This document shows, one piece after another, positions 7,184-13,608 of a stretch of 40,873 bases of DNA. The notes under the pieces were generated by a model. The model was given only the letters and a program-made list of their open reading frames with translations, was not told the DNA's origin and did not search any database. Origin of the DNA: Alphaproteobacteria bacterium (lineage in GTDB: Bacteria; Pseudomonadota; Alphaproteobacteria; GCA-2731375); NCBI GenBank assembly GCA_029937535.1, contig JAPYPT010000008.1, forward strand, positions 1-40,873, in the 5' to 3' direction. A program made the position numbers and the translations under genes. How positions within the stretch are numbered: the stretch's first letter is position 1; every line of letters starts with the position of its first letter.

Positions 7184-7825
7184 CTATTTCTGGCTGCCAG
7201 GCGCCAGCAGGACGCCCTTGGCCGCATTCATCTCGAATTCCCGCATGACGGCGCGCACATTGGGCGCCGATTGTAACAAAAGACCGACCATGGCGTGGTG
7301 ATCATGGCCGCAAGCGAAACAAAGCCGCTCGCCCACATCGTCATCCGCCTGGGCATCCGCCAGTTTGACCAGGGCATTGCGCAGGGCGGTGAGGCGCCCG
7401 CCGGCATCGCCGTCCGCCGACAGCTCATAAGCCCCCTGCCCCAATCCCTGCGCCGAGACCGTCAGCTCGGCTTTCTTGTCCCACATGGACAGCGGCGACA
7501 TTTCCGCCGCGCTGTCGGGTTTTTCCTTGCAGGCTTGCAGAAACAGCCGCCGCACGGCCACCAGATGTTCGCCGCCGCAGGGAAACCGCAGCCGATCTTC
7601 GTCCCCCGCCGGCGCCATGCCGCCGAGGGTCTGCATGGCATCGCGAATAAAGGCCAGGCGCGCCTTGATGCCGTCATAGGCGGCAAAGCTTTGCACAAGA
7701 AAGCGCCAACCGTCAGCTTCCTGCAGGGCGTAGAGGGCGATGGAGACGTCGCGGAAATACTTGTCCGTCGAAACCAGTTCGACCCGCGTTCCCAGACCGG
7801 CAAATGGGTCTTCGATGTTCACCAT
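7184..7825 (-). CDS. Unrecognised two-repeat protein, first operon gene
   Basis: 213 aa; I do not recognise a family. The protein appears internally duplicated. Residues about 56-100 (ARLAFIRDAM...RLRFPCGGEHLVAVRRLFLQA) align with about 143-188 (GRLTALRNAL...RLCFACGHDHHAMVGLLLQSA). Each copy carries one CG-x-x-H motif (C83/H87 and C172/H176), which suggests a Cys/His metal or cofactor site, one per repeat or shared. There is no signal peptide or membrane segment, so it should be cytosolic. The track start at 7867 would overlap the promoter and operator. ATG 7825 has a GGAG about 11 bases upstream and leaves a short leader. It is the first gene of the corrinoid methyltransferase operon, 23 bases before the next start, so a role in the same process is likely but undefined. 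Confidence 0.75.
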   Translation of the reverse strand: MVNIEDPFAGLGTRVELVSTDKYFRDVSIALYALQEADGWRFLVQSFAAYDGIKARLAFIRDAMQTLGGMAPAGDEDRLRFPCGGEHLVAVRRLFLQACKEKPDSAAEMSPLSMWDKKAELTVSAQGLGQGAYELSADGDAGGRLTALRNALVKLADAQADDDVGERLCFACGHDHHAMVGLLLQSAPNVRAVMREFEMNAAKGVLLAPGSQK

Positions 7826-7888
7826 ATTGGCGCGCTCCAATAATCGAGACTTGACGCAGGCCGGCATATAAGATCAATATTGGCCAGC

Positions 7889-7899
7889 TGGTCAGACCA
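7889..7899. promoter_or_regulatory. FadR/GntR-type operator
   Basis: TGGTCAGACCA is a perfect palindrome around a central base and fits the TnGTnnnACnA operator pattern known for the FadR subfamily of GntR regulators. It abuts the -10 box of the divergent methyltransferase operon, covering its expected start site. A FadR-subfamily gene begins 54 bases away, so autogenous and operon repression by that protein is the natural inference. Confidence 0.75.
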
Positions 7900-7928
7900 A
7901 TTCTAGAAAAATCGACACCGTCTGTAAA
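7900..7928 (-). promoter_or_regulatory. Promoter of the corrinoid methyltransferase operon
   Basis: On the minus strand TTTACA (7923-7928) and TAGAAT (7900-7905) are separated by exactly 17 bases; each matches the sigma-70 consensus at five of six positions. Transcription would start near 7893, inside the palindromic operator, and give a leader of about 70 bases before ATG 7825. I see no B12 riboswitch in that leader. Confidence 0.65.
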
Positions 7929-7952
7929 GTCAAACTTGACCAATCTGAAAAT

Positions 7953-8696
7953 ATGAATGAACCGAACGCACCCGCGGAAAATCCCAGCGACCCGTTCCAG
8001 CCAATAGAACGGGCCACGGTCAGTGATGCCATCCTGGATCAACTGCGCGGCCTGATCGCCGGGGGAACCCTGAAACCCGGCGACCGCCTGCCTTCGGAAC
8101 GGGATTTATGCAAACGTTTCGGCGTCGGCCGAACATCCGTGCGCGAAGCGCTCAAGCCTTTAATTACGCTGGGTATTTTGGAGGGCCGGATCGGCAGCGG
8201 CACCTATGTCGCGACGGAGGCCGGGCAGTTCCAAAAACCGCTGCAATGGGGCCTGCTGGGCGATCTGCAAAGCCAGGATGACCTGGTGGAAACCCGCCAC
8301 ATGCTGGAAACCAACGCCGCTCATTGGGCCGCCCAGCGCGCCGGTCCCGACAATCTCGCGGCCATCGCGGCCACCCTTCAGGGCATGGCCGAACATCTGG
8401 ACGAGCCCGGTCAATTCCAGGAATTCGACGCAAATTTTCATTTTGAGATCGCCCGCGCCACACAAAACAAAATGCTCTACCGCCTGATCAATGTCATCCG
8501 CGGCCAGATCCAAACCTGGATCGGCGAACGCCTGACTCTATCCCCCGAGAGGACCGAATCCCTCGCCCGCACCTCGCTTGAGCAACATCGGGAGATTTTT
8601 GCCGCCATTCAAGACCAGGACGGCGCGGCCGCCAGAGCGGCCATGGATCACCACATCCAAACCGCCACCCGCGATTTGCAAAAAATCGCTAAATAG
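7953..8696 (+). CDS. GntR family regulator, FadR/FCD subfamily
   Basis: 247 aa. An N-terminal winged helix-turn-helix (about residues 22-90) shows the GntR signature LKPGDRLPSERDLCKRFGVG followed by TSVREALKPL. The C-terminal all-helical FCD ligand-binding domain contains ETRHMLE, DANFHFEIA (D-x3-H) and later LEQHREIF and DHHI, the Asp/His set that often binds a metal and an organic-acid effector in this subfamily. It is transcribed divergently from the corrinoid methyltransferase operon, and a FadR-like operator lies between them, so it very probably represses that operon until a substrate or product binds. The effector is unknown. The start at 7953 has a weak ribosome binding site, but no better Met exists. 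The 3' end overlaps the convergent peptidase gene by eight bases. Confidence 0.9.
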   Translation: MNEPNAPAENPSDPFQPIERATVSDAILDQLRGLIAGGTLKPGDRLPSERDLCKRFGVGRTSVREALKPLITLGILEGRIGSGTYVATEAGQFQKPLQWGLLGDLQSQDDLVETRHMLETNAAHWAAQRAGPDNLAAIAATLQGMAEHLDEPGQFQEFDANFHFEIARATQNKMLYRLINVIRGQIQTWIGERLTLSPERTESLARTSLEQHREIFAAIQDQDGAAARAAMDHHIQTATRDLQKIAK

Positions 8697-10467
8697 GCCG
8701 CGTCGCCTCGTCCAGCCATTCCCGCGTGGGATCATCCAGTTGCGGCGACAGGGCGTCGTAGACCCGCTGATGATAGGCGTTGAGCCAGGTTTTTTCGGTT
8801 TCCGTCAATAAGTTAACGGCGATGGCGTGGCGGTCGATGGGGGCCAGGGTCAAGGTTTCGAATTCCAGCATATCGCGCTCGGCGCCGGTGATCTCGGCCT
8901 CGCGCACCGCCAGCAGGTTCTCGATACGGATACCGTAGGCGCCGGTTTTGTAGTAGCCCGGCTCGTTCGAGACCACCATGCCGGGGCGCAGATCCTGGGT
9001 CTGTTGCCGTTTCGATATGGAATGGGGGCCTTCGTGGACATTGAGATAACTGCCCACGCCATGGCCCGTGCCATGATCGAAATCCAGGCCCGCCTGCCAT
9101 AATGAATGGCGCGCCAGGACATCCAGTTGCGCGCCCGTGGTGCCCTTGGGAAAGCGCGTCGTGGCGATGGCGATATGGCCCTTTAGTACGCGGGTGAAAC
9201 GGTCCCGCATCTCGTCGGCGACCGCGCCAATGGCCACGGTGCGGGTAACATCCGTGGTGCCGTCCAGATATTGGGCGCCCGAATCCACCAAATAGAACTC
9301 GCCGGGGCGGAGCTTGCGGTTGCTCTCGTCCGAGACCCGGTAATGCACGATGGCGCCGTTTGGGCCCGAACCGGTGATGGTGGGAAAGCTTAGATCCCGG
9401 AAATGCTCGCCGTCCTGGCGATATTTCGCCAATTGCGCTTCCGCGCCCAGCTCGTCGGTCTCGCCTTGCGGCGCAAACACCGACAACCAGTGCAGAAACC
9501 GGCTCAGGGCGGCCCCGTCCCGGCCATGGGAGGTCCGCGCGCCGGCCAATTCCACCTCGTTCTTGATGGCTTTCGGCAGTTGGCAGGGGTCCGGGGCCCG
9601 TTCGATGGTGGCCTCCGCCGCCGCCAGACGCTCAAACACCCAGGACGCGGTCAATCCTGGATCGACCTGGACCGAACTGCCCGCCAGCACATCCAATGCC
9701 GCCGCGAAGGCCTCCGTGGGCTGTAACGAGACCTCGTTGCCAAGGTGATCGGCCAGGCCCGCGCCCCGCTTGGCCGCATCCAGGAACAGATCAACCCGGC
9801 CATCGCCGTGCAAAATGGCCAGAGACAGCGGAAGCGGCGAATGGGCCACGTCGGCGCCGCGGATATTCAGCAGCCAGGCAATGGAATCCGGCGCCGTGAT
9901 CACCACCGCGTCCGCCCGCAAGGCCGCCGCCAGGCGCGCCCGCTTCGCCGCCGAGGCCTCACCCGCGAAAGCCAATTCGTGAGGCACGACCGGGGCCATG
10001 GGGGCCTCCGGCTGATCCATCCAGACGGCGTCAAGGGGGTTGCCCTCGACGGCGACCAATTCCCCGCCCGCCGCCTCCGCCGCCTTTCGGAACCGCGTCA
10101 CGCCGGCGTCCGTGAAGAGCCAGCCATCAAAACCGAGTTTGGCATTTTCCGCCAGATTTTCGCCGATCCAATCGGTTGGCGGGCTGTCGGTGATATGCAG
10201 GCGTTGATACAATTCGCCATCCACTTGTTCGGCGATCTGCAGGGTATAGCGGCCATCGGTAAAGGCGGCGGCCTTGTCCTTGAGCACCACCACCATGCCG
10301 GCGGAGCCGGTAAACCCGGTCAGCCAGGTAATGCGCTGGGCTTGCGGGGGCACATATTCATTCTGATATTGATCGGCCATCCCCACCAGGAAGCCGTCCA
10401 GCCCCCGCGCCGACATCTCGCCCCGCAAGGCCGCCAATCGCCCGGCCCAATCGATCTCACCACTCAT
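8689..10467 (-). CDS. Aminopeptidase P family (M24) metallopeptidase
   Basis: About 592 aa, the long three-domain form of Xaa-Pro aminopeptidase (two creatinase-like N-terminal domains and a C-terminal pita-bread domain). The five dinuclear-metal ligands are visible: DSGAQYLDGTTDVTRT (two Asp), GTGHGVGSYLNVHEGP (His), NEPGYYKTGAYGIRIEN (Glu) and FETLTLAPID (Glu). It releases N-terminal residues preceding proline from peptides in the cytosol. The track starts at a TTG (10473). I prefer ATG 10467, preceded by GGGGA at nine bases. It is convergent with the GntR regulator and does not seem part of the methyl-transfer system. Confidence 0.92.
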   Translation of the reverse strand: MSGEIDWAGRLAALRGEMSARGLDGFLVGMADQYQNEYVPPQAQRITWLTGFTGSAGMVVVLKDKAAAFTDGRYTLQIAEQVDGELYQRLHITDSPPTDWIGENLAENAKLGFDGWLFTDAGVTRFRKAAEAAGGELVAVEGNPLDAVWMDQPEAPMAPVVPHELAFAGEASAAKRARLAAALRADAVVITAPDSIAWLLNIRGADVAHSPLPLSLAILHGDGRVDLFLDAAKRGAGLADHLGNEVSLQPTEAFAAALDVLAGSSVQVDPGLTASWVFERLAAAEATIERAPDPCQLPKAIKNEVELAGARTSHGRDGAALSRFLHWLSVFAPQGETDELGAEAQLAKYRQDGEHFRDLSFPTITGSGPNGAIVHYRVSDESNRKLRPGEFYLVDSGAQYLDGTTDVTRTVAIGAVADEMRDRFTRVLKGHIAIATTRFPKGTTGAQLDVLARHSLWQAGLDFDHGTGHGVGSYLNVHEGPHSISKRQQTQDLRPGMVVSNEPGYYKTGAYGIRIENLLAVREAEITGAERDMLEFETLTLAPIDRHAIAVNLLTETEKTWLNAYHQRVYDALSPQLDDPTREWLDEATRPI

Positions 10468-10485
10468 CTGCAAAAATCCCCAATG

Positions 10486-10500
10486 TCGTCACCGTGACGA
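10486..10500. repeat. Palindrome upstream of the M24 peptidase gene
   Basis: TCGTCACCGTGACGA has perfect 7-bp arms around one central base, 19 bases upstream of the peptidase start codon. It could be an operator or a leader hairpin near the ribosome binding site. No matching copy was noticed elsewhere in the window. Confidence 0.4.
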
Positions 10501-10583
10501 TGACAGCGATTATGCCGTCTCGCCGCCCGCAAAGGCAAACGACAACTCAATACATAGGTCATGGCCGAGAGCCATGCATTAAG

Positions 10584-10600
10584 CGCATTGCTGCAATGCG
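10584..10600. promoter_or_regulatory. Perfect 17-bp palindrome, probable operator
   Basis: CGCATTGCTGCAATGCG has perfect 8-bp arms around a central T. It lies in the 260-base divergent region between the M24 peptidase and a small ORF, just upstream of an AT-rich stretch that could hold a promoter. TGC/GCA-rich palindromes of this type are bound by several alphaproteobacterial regulators, PhaR among them. The cognate protein here is unknown. Confidence 0.5.
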
Positions 10601-10728
10601 ATATTAGAATGAATAAAAGGCCCATAAAGGATTGATTTTGTTAACGAATACATTATATGCAGTGCAACATAAACAACACGGGCATGGATGACCAGCAAGA
10701 CCCGCGCACAATTAAGTCAGGATATAGT

Positions 10729-11010
10729 ATGAGCTTTCACAAACAGATCGAACGTCAGTTGGCGCAGGACTTCTCACCCAAAGAGGAGACGGTTCTGATC
10801 GACTACAACGATGTCGTCTTTCATGGCCGGCGCTTGCAGGCCCTGGAAATGGGTCGCCTGCTGACCATCGCCCTGCGCGCCGTGGCAAACGCCGTCAAGC
10901 GCCTCATTCCGACGGACAGAGGGTCCAAATTTGCCAACCTGAACGAACATCTGCGCCGGGATATCGGCGTCAGCACGTCCAATGGCTTCGGCAGCCGTGG
11001 ATATCTGTAA
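10729..11010 (+). CDS. Small hypothetical protein
   Basis: 93 aa from ATG 10729, chosen over the track start at 10657 because CAGGA stands seven bases upstream and the longer N-terminus is low-complexity. No confident family. The C-terminal LNEHLRRDIGVS loosely recalls the short arginine-rich DUF1127 motif (LRDIGLxR) of small alphaproteobacterial proteins, but the match is weak. There is a central amphipathic or hydrophobic helix (GRLLTIALRAVANAVKRL) and no signal peptide. It is monocistronic: it has its own upstream palindrome and AT-rich promoter region and a strong terminator 50 bases downstream, so it is probably a real, separately regulated gene. Confidence 0.6.
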   Translation: MSFHKQIERQLAQDFSPKEETVLIDYNDVVFHGRRLQALEMGRLLTIALRAVANAVKRLIPTDRGSKFANLNEHLRRDIGVSTSNGFGSRGYL

Positions 11011-11059
11011 GGCGACCACCTGAATATGGGGCTTCACTCGAAGCCACTCAGAAATCGAT

Positions 11060-11097
11060 AAGGCCCGCGCACTTTTGTCGCGGGCCTTACGTTTTTT
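11060..11097 (+). terminator. Rho-independent terminator after small ORF
   Basis: A perfect 10-bp stem AAGGCCCGCG (11060-11069) / CGCGGGCCTT (11079-11088) with a nine-base loop is followed by ACG and TTTTTT at 11092-11097. It ends the transcript of the 93-aa gene. Confidence 0.9.
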
Positions 11098-11150
11098 GAT
11101 TTGTGCTTAAAACTGGCAATTTGGATTCAACAATGAATTCGACGACGGCG

Positions 11151-11573
11151 TTACGGAGTTGAGACGCGCTGTTTAAACGCGGCAACTGTCAGAATAGGCA
11201 CGGAAAACGTTTCGGCCAATATAAGCAGATCCTTGTCGCCGGTGATCAGGGCATCCGCCCTTGCGGTGAGCGCCAGTTCCAGGAAGGGGCGGTCGAATGG
11301 GTCGCGGCAGTCCGGCACCTCGATTGGGTTTGCCACGATCACGGTTTCGCACCAGGGCAGATAGTCGGCCAACAAATCCTCTCGCTCATCTGCGGTCAGG
11401 CGGAACTTGGGATATGACAGGACCCGGATAAACTCGGCGATGGTCGTGCGGCTAGCCAATGGCAGAACGGTTTCGGATTGCCAGGCGGCGCGAAGCCAGG
11501 ATACCGCGCCAGCATGGAACAACAGAGCGGAAAGTACGACGTTGGTGTCGAGGACAAGGCGCGGCGGGGTCAT
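11151..11573 (-). CDS. PIN-domain toxin (VapC-like ribonuclease)
   Basis: 140 aa, the putative toxin component PIN family. The acidic active-site residues of the PIN nuclease fold are in place: LVLDTNVVLSALL (first Asp), TIAEFIRVL (Glu), and DPFDRPFLELA with ITGDKDLL (C-terminal Asp residues). Such proteins cleave RNA when free of their antitoxin. The gene overlaps the end of the upstream AbrB-type antitoxin gene by four bases, the classic antitoxin-toxin order with translational coupling. Both are on the minus strand. No truncation is seen, so the module looks intact. Confidence 0.87.
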   Translation of the reverse strand: MTPPRLVLDTNVVLSALLFHAGAVSWLRAAWQSETVLPLASRTTIAEFIRVLSYPKFRLTADEREDLLADYLPWCETVIVANPIEVPDCRDPFDRPFLELALTARADALITGDKDLLILAETFSVPILTVAAFKQRVSTP

Positions 11574-11806
11574 TCCGTCCGGCTGCCGTCATCCCGCGCC
11601 CAATCCACCGCCTCTGCGATATCATCTTCCGACAAGCCCAGATCAGCCAATTTGGAACGCACGGCGTTGGCGCGGTTCAGGCGCACGGGAACCAGCACGA
11701 TGCGGCCGTTTTCCTCCGTTACATCGAAATATTCCGTACCCTGGCAAAATGAAAGCACCGCCTTTGGCAAGGTCAACTGGTTTTTCGACGTCAGCTTGGC
11801 AAGCAT
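11570..11806 (-). CDS. AbrB-type (SpoVT/MazE fold) antitoxin
   Basis: 78 aa. The N-terminal swapped-hairpin DNA-binding domain is seen in AKLTSKNQLTLPKAVL, the typical K-x-Q-x-TLPK pattern, followed by a short beta stretch (NGRIVLVPVRL). The acidic helical C-terminal half (SEDDIAEAVDWARDDG) would wrap the toxin. It should neutralise the PIN toxin encoded next and repress its own promoter. Repeats suited to this lie directly upstream. GGAACGGAG just before the ATG serves as ribosome binding site. Confidence 0.87.
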   Translation of the reverse strand: MLAKLTSKNQLTLPKAVLSFCQGTEYFDVTEENGRIVLVPVRLNRANAVRSKLADLGLSEDDIAEAVDWARDDGSRTE

Positions 11807-11820
11807 ACTCCGTTCCTTTT

Positions 11821-11845
11821 TGTAAGGATGTAAGGAAAGCTTACA
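11821..11845. promoter_or_regulatory. Repeat operator of the toxin-antitoxin pair
   Basis: Two tandem copies of TGTAAGGA (11821-11828 and 11829-11836) are followed by an inverted half-site CTTACA (11840-11845), about 15 bases upstream of the antitoxin start. Direct and inverted half-sites next to an AbrB-type antitoxin gene fit autoregulation by the antitoxin/toxin complex. Confidence 0.55.
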
Positions 11846-11966
11846 TCAAGCCGGCGCCACTGTCAAAATACGCCTCGGCCAGCCCACTTTCCGCAGTTTC
11901 CGGGCACGGACCTTTGCTGTTTCCTTCCAGGCATCGTATTCTATCAAAAATCTTCGAGGAGGATGC

Positions 11967-13574
11967 GTGGTGACGGATATTGGGTCGTACGATTATATCG
12001 TTGTGGGCGCCGGTTCGGCCGGCTGTGTGATGGCGAACCGGTTAAGCGCCAGCGGCAAGCACAAGGTGTTGGTGCTGGAGGCCGGTAAACGGAGTAATTT
12101 CTGGACCCAGTTCCCCATCAGTTTCGCCCTGCTGCTCGATGACCCCGTGGCCAATTGGCGTTTCCGCTCCGAGCCCGAGGAAGGCACCGCCAACCGGGCC
12201 ATTCCGGTGCCGCGCGGCAAGGTCGTCGGCGGCTCCTCCGCCATCAACGGACTGGTCTATGTACGCGGACAGCCGCTGGATTACGATACCTGGGCCCAGC
12301 AGGGCAACCGGGGCTGGGATTTCGACACGGTGAAGACTTATTTCCGCAAGTTGGAGGATTTCGAACGGGGCGACGATGGCATCCGCGGCGCGGGTGGGCC
12401 CATTCATGTCAGCGAATGCAAGGACGAAAGCCCGCTCTACGATGCCTGGATCGCCGCCGGGGCCGAGATCGGCCTGCCGCATAATCCCGACTACAACGGC
12501 GCCAGCCAGGAAGGCATATGCAAGACCCAGACCACGATCCGCAACGGCAAACGCGCCTCCGCCGCCGCCGGCTATCTGAAGCCGGCCCTAAAACGCCCGA
12601 ATTTGCGCCTGGAGGTGGAAGTCCTGGTCGAGCGGGTATTGCTGGACGGCGCCAAGGCGGTGGGCGTCGAATACAGCGCCAACGGACAACGCATGCAGGC
12701 CCGCGCCGGCCGCGAGGTTATCATTTGTGCCGGTTCCATTAAATCGCCGCAAATATTGGAGCTGTCGGGCATCGGCCAAGGGGAGCGTCTGCGCGACCTT
12801 GGAATCGAGGTCAATCACGATCTGTGGGGCGTGGGCGAAAGCCTGCGCGACCATATCGCACCGCGCATGAAATGGCGGGTGACGCAGCAGAACGTGACCT
12901 ACAACGGCAAGGTCAACGGCCTGGGACTGGGCTGGCAGGCGCTGCGCTATGCCTTCAACCGGAGCGGTTTTCTGGGCATGCCGTCGGCGCCCATGCTGGC
13001 CTTCCTGCGTTCACGGGAGGACTTGGAAACCCCTGATATTCAACTCCATCTGGTGCCCTTCCGATACGATGACCCGAACAAGCGCTATCTCGGCAAGGAG
13101 CCAGGCATGATCGCCACGGTGTATCAATGCCGCCCCGACAGCATGGGCCATATCCATGCCAAAACCGCCGATGCCAACGATTACCCGGCCATAACCTTCA
13201 ATTTCCTGGATGCGGAGACGGACCAGCGGGTCTTGCTGGACGGCGTACAACGCACCCGCGATCTGATGAACGCCGCCGCGCTGGATGCCTATCGGGGCGT
13301 CGAGGAAGCGCCGGGAGAGGAGATCCAGGGCGATGAGGCCATGCTGGCGTGGATTCGCCGCACGGCGGAGACCACCTATCATCCCACGGGCACCTGCCGC
13401 ATGGGCACGGCTGACCGCAACGTGGTCGATGAACGCCTGCGCGTCCACGGTATCGCCGGCCTGCGGGTGGCCGATGCCTCCATCATGCCGACCCTTGTGT
13501 CGGGCAACACCAACGCGGCCTGCTTGATGATCGGGGAAAAGGCCGCCGACATGGTTTTGGAGGATGCGGCCTGA
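11967..13574 (+). CDS. GMC family FAD-dependent oxidoreductase
   Basis: 535 aa, choline-dehydrogenase-like glucose-methanol-choline oxidoreductase. The N-terminal ADP-binding motif is GAGSAGCVMANRLS, then the GMC signature GKVVGGSSAINGLVYVRG, and near the end YHPTGTCRMG (active-site His region) and VADASIMPTLVSGNTNA. These FAD enzymes oxidise alcohols, often passing electrons to a membrane acceptor; the substrate is not deducible. Start is GTG: GAGGAGG at 11956-11962 precedes GTG 11967 and GTG 11970, and the second has the better spacing. It is followed closely by the membrane alkaline-phosphatase-fold gene, possibly co-transcribed. Confidence 0.92.
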   Translation: MVTDIGSYDYIVVGAGSAGCVMANRLSASGKHKVLVLEAGKRSNFWTQFPISFALLLDDPVANWRFRSEPEEGTANRAIPVPRGKVVGGSSAINGLVYVRGQPLDYDTWAQQGNRGWDFDTVKTYFRKLEDFERGDDGIRGAGGPIHVSECKDESPLYDAWIAAGAEIGLPHNPDYNGASQEGICKTQTTIRNGKRASAAAGYLKPALKRPNLRLEVEVLVERVLLDGAKAVGVEYSANGQRMQARAGREVIICAGSIKSPQILELSGIGQGERLRDLGIEVNHDLWGVGESLRDHIAPRMKWRVTQQNVTYNGKVNGLGLGWQALRYAFNRSGFLGMPSAPMLAFLRSREDLETPDIQLHLVPFRYDDPNKRYLGKEPGMIATVYQCRPDSMGHIHAKTADANDYPAITFNFLDAETDQRVLLDGVQRTRDLMNAAALDAYRGVEEAPGEEIQGDEAMLAWIRRTAETTYHPTGTCRMGTADRNVVDERLRVHGIAGLRVADASIMPTLVSGNTNAACLMIGEKAADMVLEDAA

Positions 13575-13608
13575 GGCAAAACCGCATGGCTTGCCCACTG
13601 GATTCGTG

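Noticed and set aside
7826-7888. Possible cobalamin riboswitch in the leader of the corrinoid operon
   Set aside because: The predicted leader is only about 70 bases, far too short for a B12 riboswitch, and no B12-box-like sequence is visible.
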